Shown one piece after another: positions 1-5,247 of a stretch of 5,335 nucleotides of DNA (positions are counted from its first letter, which is position 1; the number at the start of each line of letters is the position of its first letter). Made by a program: the position numbers and the translations under genes. Location: positions 1-5,335 of the forward strand of contig JAIRSS010000026.1 in assembly GCA_031255315.1 (NCBI GenBank). Direction: 5' to 3'. Under the pieces are notes generated by a model. The model did no database searches and was not told the DNA's origin. It was given only the letters and a program-made list of their open reading frames with translations. Source of the stretch: Spirochaetaceae bacterium (lineage in GTDB: Bacteria > Spirochaetota > Spirochaetia > Treponematales > Breznakiellaceae).

Positions 1-240
1 GGCATCATGCCCCAGGGCGGCGCGACGCTGGAACAGGCGGCCGGCGTCAAACACTATTTGATGAAGGAACCGCTTTCCGGCGATGAACTGTTACATTACC
101 GCTTTACCCGCCGGAAAAAGGAACTGATAGAATTCGATGCCTCCGAATCCGGCATGACGGCCTATTTTTGCGCCCGTTACGAAAACCAGAAAGGCCAGCA
201 TGGCGCGTGGGGAGCGGTTGTGTCGGCGGTTATTCCGTAA
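1..240 (+). CDS. C-terminal part of an uncharacterised protein (5' truncated)
   Basis: The frame is open from the first base of the window and ends at TAA 238-240, leaving 79 visible codons; the ATG at 7 is probably internal, because the open frame continues upstream with no ribosome site visible. The segment is soluble, with no membrane stretch. Its end, ...TAYFCARYENQKGQHGAWGAVVSAVIP, has alternating aromatic and hydrophobic residues like the last strands of a beta-sandwich. I recall similar tails (aromatic-x-AR-x-x-N-x-KG-x-x-G-x-WG, ending in IP) on uncharacterised proteins of about 200 residues in treponemes and Bacteroidetes, possibly with a fibronectin-like C-terminal domain. No catalytic motif is visible and no function is assigned. 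It converges on ftsH with a 114-bp gap. Confidence 0.6.
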   Translation, partial: GIMPQGGATLEQAAGVKHYLMKEPLSGDELLHYRFTRRKKELIEFDASESGMTAYFCARYENQKGQHGAWGAVVSAVIP

Positions 241-260
241 GAGAAGGTTATCGGCTATGA

Positions 261-293
261 CGGCGGGGACCGTGTTATGCACGAACCCCGCCG
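261..293. terminator. Hairpin between convergent genes, possible bidirectional terminator
   Basis: CGGCGGGG (261-268) is perfectly complementary to CCCCGCCG (286-293). Inside it CGTG (271-274) pairs with CACG (280-283), giving an 8-bp stem, a 2x2 internal loop and a 4-bp stem with a TTATG loop. It lies 21 bp after the stop of the left-hand gene and about 60 bp after the ftsH stop, where a shared terminator would be expected. No T-run follows on either strand, so intrinsic termination is not clearly supported. It could instead be a 3'-end stabilising structure. The rest of the 241-354 gap shows only a weak GATCAGT/ACTGATC inverted repeat (304-310/350-356). Confidence 0.45.
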
Positions 294-354
294 CAAAATA
301 TGCGATCAGTCAACCATAACGCTCAAACCGGAGCAACAGGCGAGGAGACACTGA

Positions 355-2319
355 TCACGCGGTTTTTCTGTCTCTGAGGATGGTCATAAACTGTACGCCC
401 GTGATGGTCTCTTTTTCGATGAGGAAACCGGCGATCTCTTCGAGCTTGTCCTTGTTTTCCCGCAGGATTTTCAGGGCTGTTTCGTGACACTCGTCTATGA
501 TGCGGGAGATTTCCTTGTCCACATCCGCGCCTGTGGCTTCCGAAACAGTTGAAACATTGCGGCCGTCGAGATACTGGTTCTGTACGCTTTCGAGGCTCAT
601 CATGCCGAATCTGTCGCTCATGCCGTACTGGGTCACCATGCTCCGGGCGAGCTTGGTGGCCCGCTCTATGTCGTTGGAAGCGCCGGTGCTCATCTCGCCG
701 AACTCCACTTCCTCCGCGGCCCGGCCCGCCAGTAACGCCGTTATCTGGGCGAGGAGTTCCGTCCTGGTCATGAGGTAGCGCTCCTCCTCGGGCATGTTCA
801 TGGTGTAACCCAGGGAACCCATAGTACGGGGAACTATCGTTATCTTCTGTATGGGCAGGGCGTCCGCCTGAAGCGGCGTTTGCTGCATGGCGGAAGCCAG
901 GGCGTGGCCTACCTCGTGGAAGGCGACCATTTCCTTTTCTTTTGCATTCAGGATGCGGTCCTTTTTTTCCTTCCCGGCGATGACGACTTCCACCGCTTCC
1001 ATAAGGTCCTCCTGACTTACGGCTTTCCGGCCCAGACGCACCGCCCTGAGCGCGGCTTCGTTTACCATGTTGGCAAGATCCGCGCCGGTTGCGCCGCTTG
1101 TAGCAAGGGCTATTTCCCGGAAGTTCACGGCCCCGTCCAGGGTAACCTTCCTGCTGTGTACCGCGAGTATGGCTTCCCTGCCCGGCAGGTCCGGCTTTTC
1201 AACAATGACCCGGCGGTCAAAGCGGCCGGGCCTCAGCAGGGCCTTGTCGAGGATCTCGGGCCGGTTTGTCGCCGCGAGGATCAGTATGCCCCGGGAAGAA
1301 TCAAAGCCGTCCATTTCCGAAAGGAGCTGGTTCAGCGTTTGTTCACGCTCGTCGTTGCCGCCCATCATCTGGCTGTCCCGGCTCTTGCCTATGGCGTCAA
1401 TCTCGTCAATGAAGATGATACAGGGGGCGTGCTTGGCCGCCTGCTCAAAGAGGTCCCGAACCCGGCTCGCGCCGACGCCCACAAACATCTCCACAAACTC
1501 GGAGCCGGAGAGCGAGAAGAAGGGGACCCTGGCCTCTCCCGCCACGGCTTTGGCAAGCAGGGTTTTCCCCGTTCCCGGCGGCCCCACGAGGAGCGCGCCC
1601 TTGGGCTGTTTGGCCCCTATGGTCCGGTACTTGTCCGGGCTGTGCAGAAAATCCACCAGTTCCGTAAGGCTTTCCTTGGCCTCGTCCTGACCGGCAACAT
1701 CGTTAAAGAAAACGCCCGTGTTTTTCTCCATATCGTAAAACTTCGCCTTTGATTTACCTACGTTCATCAATCCGCCCAAACCCCCGCCGAGACGCTGGGA
1801 AAAGTTTTTCATGATGAAATAGTAGACCACGTAGAAGATGAGCAGGGGGAAAATCCAGCTTGAGATGAAGCTGACAATGGGGTTTGTCTGCACAATGGGC
1901 TTATAAAACGCCACTTCATTGGCGATAAGCCTTTCGGTGAGCTGGGGATCGTCCAGGCGGCCCGTGTAATACACGAGGTTTCGTTTCATATCCGCGCGGA
2001 AACGGGAGTTGTCCGGCAGCGGCGCGGCTGCGGGCAGCCTCAGAATGGTCCGTATATCCGCCTCCTCAGTCTCCTCCCTGAGGGTAAGGGCGATTTGCTC
2101 CGATTCAATGCGTACCTGCCGTACCGCCCCGGTTTCAACCAGTTGGATGAACTGGCCGTATTCGATTTGGACTTTCTGACTGGACGCCATATTCTGAATA
2201 AAGATATTCAGGATAAAGGTGATGATGATACCAATGATCAAAAAATTGAAGAGATTGGGACCGCCCCTGGAGGGCCTGTCCTTGCCGTCCGGCATTTGCT
2301 CCGGTTGTTTTGATTCCAT
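355..2319 (-). CDS. ftsH: ATP-dependent zinc metalloprotease FtsH
   Basis: Membrane-anchored AAA+ protease that forms hexamers, extracts and degrades misassembled membrane proteins and regulatory substrates in the cytosol. Numbering is from the chosen start (654 aa, normal for the family). TM1 is about 23-44, an extracytoplasmic domain about 45-147, and TM2 about 148-170. The AAA+ module has Walker A GPPGTGKT (246-253), pore motif FVG (279-281), Walker B IIFIDEID (301-308) and a second region of homology 350-369 with arginine fingers R363 and R366. The M41 peptidase has HEVGH (468-472, catalytic E469) and third zinc ligand D550 in SNDIERAT. The start at 2319 is preferred because GGAG (2327-2330) lies 7 nt upstream and the N-terminus MESKQPEQ... 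leads directly to TM1. The open frame continues upstream to ATG 2463, but that would add a 48-residue Arg-rich extension; ATG 2388 (677 aa) is the main alternative. It is transcribed divergently from the ABC operon. The identification is certain; the start is likely. Confidence 0.97.
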   Translation of the reverse strand: MESKQPEQMPDGKDRPSRGGPNLFNFLIIGIIITFILNIFIQNMASSQKVQIEYGQFIQLVETGAVRQVRIESEQIALTLREETEEADIRTILRLPAAAPLPDNSRFRADMKRNLVYYTGRLDDPQLTERLIANEVAFYKPIVQTNPIVSFISSWIFPLLIFYVVYYFIMKNFSQRLGGGLGGLMNVGKSKAKFYDMEKNTGVFFNDVAGQDEAKESLTELVDFLHSPDKYRTIGAKQPKGALLVGPPGTGKTLLAKAVAGEARVPFFSLSGSEFVEMFVGVGASRVRDLFEQAAKHAPCIIFIDEIDAIGKSRDSQMMGGNDEREQTLNQLLSEMDGFDSSRGILILAATNRPEILDKALLRPGRFDRRVIVEKPDLPGREAILAVHSRKVTLDGAVNFREIALATSGATGADLANMVNEAALRAVRLGRKAVSQEDLMEAVEVVIAGKEKKDRILNAKEKEMVAFHEVGHALASAMQQTPLQADALPIQKITIVPRTMGSLGYTMNMPEEERYLMTRTELLAQITALLAGRAAEEVEFGEMSTGASNDIERATKLARSMVTQYGMSDRFGMMSLESVQNQYLDGRNVSTVSEATGADVDKEISRIIDECHETALKILRENKDKLEEIAGFLIEKETITGVQFMTILRDRKTA

Positions 2320-2377
2320 TTTCGCGCTCCGTTTTCCACGCCTCCGGCGCCCAAAAGCCCTCCGGTAAGCGGATTTA

Positions 2378-2438
2378 AGGGGATACATGCTTCCCCTGAA
2401 AGCCAGGGAACGCTGTAAAAACAGCCGATATGGCTTTC
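2378..2438 (-). promoter_or_regulatory. Two back-to-back stem-loops in the probable ftsH leader
   Basis: On the - strand the first hairpin pairs GAAAGCCA with TGGCTTTC (2431-2438 with 2398-2405, 8 perfect bp). Nested inside is a second stem GCTGT/ACAGC (2421-2425 with 2412-2416) closed by a TTTT loop. Directly after it AGGGGA (2392-2397) pairs with TCCCCT (2378-2383) around an 8-nt loop that contains the alternative ATG at 2388. If ftsH starts at 2319 this is untranslated leader. The second hairpin would also hide the AGGGG ribosome-binding-like sequence and ATG of the alternative start. A leader or attenuator role is inference; the pairing is seen directly. The likely -10 upstream is the AT-rich TATATT at 2451-2446, with no convincing -35. 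Confidence 0.4.
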
Positions 2439-2495
2439 TGCTTATAATATACTGATAAAACAAGCCTGTTTTGAAATAAAAATCATTGCGCCTGA

Positions 2496-2548
2496 TAAAT
2501 AGAGTCTGTCCGCAAAGTAACCGACTTTGTGGACAGACACTAAATAGA
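2496..2548. mobile_element. MITE-like palindrome flanked by an 8-bp direct repeat
   Basis: GTCTGTCCGCAAAGT (2504-2518) pairs with ACTTTGTGGACAGAC (2524-2538): 15 pairs, one of them G-T, around a 5-nt loop AACCG. The identical octamer TAAATAGA lies at 2496-2503 and 2541-2548, directly bracketing the palindrome plus a trailing AC. This is the arrangement of a target-site duplication around inverted ends. The arms resemble insertion-sequence terminal repeats, with the two ends almost joined and nothing coding between them. It could be a minimal non-autonomous element, an excision remnant, or a REP-like palindrome with chance flanks. An 8-bp duplication occurs in some IS families (for example IS1595), but no family is assigned. 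As RNA it would form a strong hairpin in either direction. It lies 26 bp upstream of the ABC operon's -35. Confidence 0.5.
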
Positions 2549-2573
2549 TACCTGCGGGGAGTTCATTGGACGG

Positions 2574-2602
2574 TTGACACAGTATTTTCATTCTTGTATC
2601 GT
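2574..2602 (+). promoter_or_regulatory. Sigma70-type promoter of the ABC transporter operon
   Basis: A perfect -35 hexamer TTGACA (2574-2579) is followed after exactly 17 nt by TATCGT (2597-2602), which matches TATAAT at four of six positions. Transcription would begin near 2609, giving a leader of about 47 nt before the permease ATG. This is the best promoter-like sequence in the divergent region and is in the right orientation and position. The weak -10 with a perfect -35 would suit a regulated or moderate promoter. Confidence 0.6.
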
Positions 2603-2606
2603 GTTT

Positions 2607-2624
2607 TGTTAGATAAAACTAATA
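2607..2624. promoter_or_regulatory. Possible repressor operator over the ABC operon start site
   Basis: TGTTAG (2607-2612) and CTAATA (2619-2624) form an interrupted palindrome around a 6-nt AT-rich centre, with five of six positions symmetrical. It lies just downstream of the -10 and over the predicted transcription start, where a bound repressor would block initiation. TTAG...CTAA half-sites are seen in several repressor operators, including some metal-responsive DtxR-type ones, but the spacing here matches no motif I can name. Weak evidence. Confidence 0.25.
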
Positions 2625-2635
2625 CACCATTTACC

Positions 2636-2641
2636 AAGGAG
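2636..2641 (+). promoter_or_regulatory. Ribosome-binding site of the permease with unusually long spacing
   Basis: AAGGAG is the only good Shine-Dalgarno match before the permease, but 14 nt separate it from ATG 2656, against a usual 5-9. No ATG, GTG or TTG lies in frame between them, and an in-frame TAA at 2620-2622 limits any upstream extension. The start is therefore fixed by elimination, and translation may be less efficient than the SD alone suggests. Confidence 0.55.
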
Positions 2642-2655
2642 ATAATAAAGCCGAT

Positions 2656-3876
2656 ATGAACACCCGTATCCTGAACACCAACCGCCTGGCCCTGCGGAAC
2701 CTGAAGGCCAAGCCGGTTCGTTCCGTCTGTCTGGCCGTCATTGTGGCGGTTCTTGCCTTCACCCTTTTCGGCGGGGCCGTCCTTGCCATGAACTTCAGCC
2801 GGGGATTGGACATAATGACCAAACGCTTCGGCGCGGATCTGATGGTCGTCCCCGAGGGGGCCGCCGAAAACGCCCAGGCGGTTTTGCTCCGGGGGGAGCC
2901 CCGGTACTTCTACTTTGATTCGGGCATCGTGGAGACCCTGGCCGGCATGGAGGGCATAGCCCGCGCCTCGGCCCAGTTCTTTCTCACCTCCCTTGCCGAA
3001 AGCTGCTGCGACGCCAGGCTCCAGCTTATCGCCTATGACCCCTCGACGGATTTTGTGCTACAGCCCTGGTTCGCTGAACAATACACCGGGCGCATAGAAG
3101 ACGGGCAGGTTGTGGCGGGTAGCCGCATCACCCTGAGCCGCACCAACAGCATACGGCTTTTGAATCACACCTATCCGGTGGCGGCGCGGCTCTCAAAAAG
3201 CGCGAGCGGGCTGGACACCTCGGTTTTTATGACCATGAACACCATGCGGCAGCTTATCGCCCAGGCCAAGGCGGAGGGCTATGACTTTCTGGCGGTCCAG
3301 GACCGGGAGATGCGGCAGATGAACATATCCGCGGTCCTGGTCAAGACCGCCCCCGGCCAGAACCCCCGGACCCTTGCCGCCGCCATACGCCGCGCGAACG
3401 CGGGGGTGGAAGTGCTGGTTTCCCAGAGCGTGTTTTCCAGCATAGGGGAGACCCTTTCGGGGTTTATTTCCTATATCCGCCTTTTTTCCGTCCTCTTGTG
3501 GATACTGGCCATACTCATTCTAACCGTAGCCTTTTCGGGAAGCATCCACGAGCGTAAAAAGGAATTCGCCATTCTGCGCGTCCTGGGGGCCACCCGGAAA
3601 AAACTTGCCGCCCTGGCGCTTTGGGAATCGTTCCTCGCCGGAATTGCCGGAGGCGTCGCGGGGATTACCCTCGCCTGTATCATCATCTTTCCGTTCAGCG
3701 TCCTTATCGGCGAATCCCTTGGGCTGCCCTATCTGGCCGCCTCGCCGCTTACCGTCACCCTGATCGCCCTTTCCTGCCTGTTCCTCTCCGCCCTTACCGG
3801 GCCGCTGGCGTCCCTCCACGGGGCCCTGAAAATCAGCCGGGCGGAAACCTACTTTACCATGCGGGAGGGGGAATAA
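2656..3876 (+). CDS. FtsX/MacB-type ABC transporter permease
   Basis: 406-residue membrane subunit of a MacB/LolCE-like ABC complex; such proteins couple ATP hydrolysis in the cytosol to movements of a large extracytoplasmic domain. Predicted layout: short basic N-terminus (LALRNLKAKPVRS), TM1 about 23-46, extracytoplasmic domain about 47-272, then TM2 about 273-297, TM3 about 323-352 and TM4 about 364-386. The FtsX-family signature EFAILRVLGATRKK follows TM2 at 303-315. A vicinal C117-C118 pair sits in the outer domain within SLAESCCDARLQLIAYDPSTDF. I recall SCC followed by a (I/A)(G/Y)(F/Y)DP-x-TDF segment in permeases that accompany P19/FTR1 iron-uptake genes, so a metal or redox link is inferred. 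The fold and family are clear; the substrate is unknown. First gene of the operon, it ends directly against the ATPase start. With one permease gene, a homodimer is expected. Confidence 0.9.
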   Translation: MNTRILNTNRLALRNLKAKPVRSVCLAVIVAVLAFTLFGGAVLAMNFSRGLDIMTKRFGADLMVVPEGAAENAQAVLLRGEPRYFYFDSGIVETLAGMEGIARASAQFFLTSLAESCCDARLQLIAYDPSTDFVLQPWFAEQYTGRIEDGQVVAGSRITLSRTNSIRLLNHTYPVAARLSKSASGLDTSVFMTMNTMRQLIAQAKAEGYDFLAVQDREMRQMNISAVLVKTAPGQNPRTLAAAIRRANAGVEVLVSQSVFSSIGETLSGFISYIRLFSVLLWILAILILTVAFSGSIHERKKEFAILRVLGATRKKLAALALWESFLAGIAGGVAGITLACIIIFPFSVLIGESLGLPYLAASPLTVTLIALSCLFLSALTGPLASLHGALKISRAETYFTMREGE

Positions 3877-4548
3877 ATGGGCCTGCTCGAACTGAAGGAA
3901 CTAAGCAAAGAGTACAGCCGGGGGGGCCGCGCCTTTCACGCGGTAAACCGCGCAAACCTTTCCGTTGAGCCGGGGGATTTTATCAGCATCACCGGACGCA
4001 GCGGCAGCGGGAAAAGCACCCTGCTCAATATGTGCGCGGGGCTGCTTTCCCCTACTCAGGGAACCGTCTTGTTTGAAGGGCTGAATATTCATCATTTGAA
4101 CGATAAGGATGTTTCATTTTTCAGGAACGCGAAGATCGGGTATGTGGCCCAGGGACAGAGCCTGCTGTCCAATTTTACGGCGCTGGAGAATGTATGTATC
4201 CCGTGGTTTCTGTCCTGGCGCGAAGGAGACGCGGAAGGGAGGGCCTATCTCCTGCTCGAACAGGTTGGAATCGGCCATCTTGCCGCCTCGTATCCCAGGG
4301 AACTTTCGGGCGGTGAGATGCGCCGGGCGGCCATTGCCCGTTCCCTGATGAACGACCCCCTGCTCCTTATCGCCGACGAACCGACCGGCGATCTGGACAC
4401 GGAGACCACGGCGGAAATCATGAAACTCTTCGCCGCCATTGCGGGGAAAGGGACGGCGGTACTCATGGTAACCCACGAACCTGACACGCTGAATCACGCG
4501 AATCAGACCTATACGATGGAGGCGGGGAACCTAAGCCGCCGTTCATAG
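3877..4548 (+). CDS. ABC transporter ATP-binding protein (LolD/MacB type)
   Basis: 223-residue cytosolic ATPase that powers the preceding permease. Motifs in order: Walker A GRSGSGKST (40-48), Q-loop Q92 in GYVAQGQSLL, signature LSGGE (143-147), Walker B LLLIADEPT (162-170), D-loop GDLD (171-174) and switch histidine H200 in MVTHEP. All catalytic residues are present and the length is normal. The compact single domain and the LSGGEMRRAAIARSL block match the LolD/MacB/FtsE group that pairs with FtsX-type permeases. ATG 3877 follows the permease TAA with no intervening base, and GGGAGGGGG just upstream (3863-3871) supplies the ribosome site, so translational coupling is likely. The Q-loop has VAQ where FQ is common in this group, a minor variation. 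Confidence 0.95.
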   Translation: MGLLELKELSKEYSRGGRAFHAVNRANLSVEPGDFISITGRSGSGKSTLLNMCAGLLSPTQGTVLFEGLNIHHLNDKDVSFFRNAKIGYVAQGQSLLSNFTALENVCIPWFLSWREGDAEGRAYLLLEQVGIGHLAASYPRELSGGEMRRAAIARSLMNDPLLLIADEPTGDLDTETTAEIMKLFAAIAGKGTAVLMVTHEPDTLNHANQTYTMEAGNLSRRS

Positions 4549-4583
4549 TTCATAGAAAATCACATACGCGGGGAGGCGTTGTT

Positions 4584-4985
4584 ATGAAAAACCGGATTAT
4601 TGGCGGAAGCGCGGCGGTTGTACTGGGCTTGCTTGTCGCGGCGGGACCGCGGTTTTTGTTCAAAGTCTGCGGCCTGACAGCCGAAGGCGGGTTTATGCGG
4701 TGCCACTGGTCGGCGCAGGCTGAACTGGGCGTTGGATCGTTAATCGCCGTCCTGGGACTGGTTTCTTTCTTTTTCGCGTCATCCAAAATACGCATGGGAC
4801 TCAGCATCGGGATATTTCTTGCCGCCCTTCTTGTCCTGCTGATCCCCCACGGGCTTATCGGCGGCTGCGCCATGCATACCATGGCCTGCCGTAAGGTCGC
4901 GTTCCCCTCAATCACGGTTATAGGCATCCTGCTGTTGATCGGCGCGGCGCTTAACACGGCCTATCTTGCGCGGAAAAAAGAGTAG
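4584..4985 (+). CDS. DUF4418-family four-helix membrane protein
   Basis: 133-residue integral membrane protein with four predicted helices at about 5-22, 44-65, 70-88 and 107-127 and a basic C-terminal tail (ARKKE). Start ATG 4584 has GGGAGG (4571-4576) 7 nt upstream. The pattern C-H-W then A-E-x-G-x-G (40-51), and IP..LIGGC followed by M.C (87-102), fits my memory of DUF4418, a family of unknown function often next to FtsX-type ABC transporters. The two loops on one side of the membrane hold C29, M38, C40, H41 and then C95, M97, H98, M100, C102, a cluster suited to binding a soft metal ion or forming disulfides. It follows the ATPase by 35 bp on the same strand, so it is very probably the third operon gene and an accessory subunit or partner. 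The metal role is inference; family assignment is from recalled motifs only. Confidence 0.8.
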   Translation: MKNRIIGGSAAVVLGLLVAAGPRFLFKVCGLTAEGGFMRCHWSAQAELGVGSLIAVLGLVSFFFASSKIRMGLSIGIFLAALLVLLIPHGLIGGCAMHTMACRKVAFPSITVIGILLLIGAALNTAYLARKKE

Positions 4986-5002
4986 CCCGTTTACCCGCTC
5001 AA

Positions 5003-5038
5003 CGGCAGAACCCTGCGGAAACTTCAGGGGTTTTGCCG
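5003..5038 (+). terminator. Large imperfect hairpin after the ABC operon, candidate terminator
   Basis: CGGCAGAACCCTG (5003-5015) pairs with 5025-5038 (CAGGG, a bulged G5030, then TTTTGCCG), giving 13 pairs including one G-U, around a 9-nt loop. It begins 18 bp after the DUF4418 stop codon, the expected place for the operon's 3' end. The T-run lies inside the stem and not after it, so it is not a classical intrinsic terminator. It may still stop transcription or protect the 3' end. A small CCGG/CCGG repeat (5036-5047) overlaps its base. Confidence 0.5.
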
Positions 5039-5064
5039 GTCCGCCGGAATGTTTTATGGCTGAC

Positions 5065-5080
5065 CTTAACGTTTGTTAAG
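5065..5080. repeat. Short palindrome CTTAAC-GTTT-GTTAAG
   Basis: A perfect 6-bp inverted repeat with a 4-nt spacer, in the intergenic region before the oxidoreductase. It is AT-rich and could be a protein-binding site. It lies about 110 bp upstream of the predicted transcription start, so a direct repressor role is less likely than an upstream site. Chance occurrence cannot be excluded. Confidence 0.25.
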
Positions 5081-5102
5081 AATGAATTTTTGAAAGGCTT
5101 CA

Positions 5103-5132
5103 GGCTTCTGAAAAACAAGCTGTTCAGAGGCT
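5103..5132. repeat. Inverted repeat upstream of the oxidoreductase promoter
   Basis: GGCTTCTGAA (5103-5112) pairs with TTCAGAGGCT (5123-5132) over 10 positions, two of them G-U, around a 10-nt loop. It is the third structured element in this 262-bp gap. No T-run follows, so a terminator role is unclear. Confidence 0.3.
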
Positions 5133-5153
5133 CCCCGGACAAGGTTCCCCGGA
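5132..5153. promoter_or_regulatory. Tandem TCCCCGGA direct repeats next to the -35
   Basis: TCCCCGGA occurs at 5132-5139 and again at 5146-5153, 14 bp apart start to start. The second copy ends 4 bp before the predicted -35 at 5158. Direct repeats at this position are compatible with an activator contacting RNA polymerase, but the regulator is unknown and the evidence is positional only. Confidence 0.25.
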
Positions 5154-5157
5154 TAAT

Positions 5158-5186
5158 TTGAAAAATCCGTCCGGGAGGTGTATGAT
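5158..5186 (+). promoter_or_regulatory. Sigma70-type promoter of the oxidoreductase gene
   Basis: TTGAAA (5158-5163) and TATGAT (5181-5186), each five of six to consensus, are separated by exactly 17 nt. Transcription would start near 5193, giving a leader of about 55 nt before ATG 5248. The leader contains a small CAACC-GGCA-GGTTG stem-loop (5200-5213). Because the -10 overlaps the in-frame ATG at 5182, this promoter argues against that earlier start. Confidence 0.6.
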
Positions 5187-5247
5187 TGGAATCGTTCGAC
5201 AACCGGCAGGTTGCCCAACAAGTCTATTTCCAACGAAGGAGTCAGCC

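Noticed and set aside
497..778. Small + strand frames within the 3' part of ftsH
   Set aside because: They are shadows of the M41 protease region, with no ribosome site or recognisable domain.
880..1752. 290-codon open frame on the + strand opposite ftsH, and the overlapping 1067-1690 frame
   Set aside because: Both lie fully antisense to the FtsH AAA+ and protease coding region, whose motifs are unmistakable. GC-rich coding DNA commonly leaves such open antisense frames. The translations show no domain and are rich in Arg, Gly and Pro.
2443..2448. Perfect TATAAT on the + strand
   Set aside because: No -35-like hexamer lies 16-18 nt upstream (AACAGC is at 17 nt), and it is far from the permease compared with the TTGACA promoter. 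The AT-rich stretch is more likely part of the ftsH promoter on the other strand.
2320..2463. Upstream extension of ftsH to ATG 2463
   Set aside because: It adds 48 residues with an Arg-rich tract, has no good ribosome site and runs through hairpins and AT-rich promoter-like DNA. GGAG 7 nt before ATG 2319 is much better.
3621..3968. 115-codon + strand frame across the permease/ATPase junction
   Set aside because: It overlaps two well-supported genes in another frame and has a low-complexity Arg/Pro-rich product.
4114..4497. 127-codon - strand frame across the ATPase gene
   Set aside because: Antisense to intact ABC motifs, with no domain of its own.
4550..4957. 135-codon - strand frame opposite the DUF4418 gene
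   Set aside because: The + strand frame has a good ribosome site, four helices and family motifs; the - strand product is Arg/Pro-rich and unrecognisable.
5182..5247. Earlier in-frame start (ATG 5182) for the oxidoreductase
   Set aside because: It lies inside the predicted -10 TATGAT, has only 3 nt after GGGAGG, and adds 22 residues before a start that already has ideal spacing and a standard Rossmann N-terminus.
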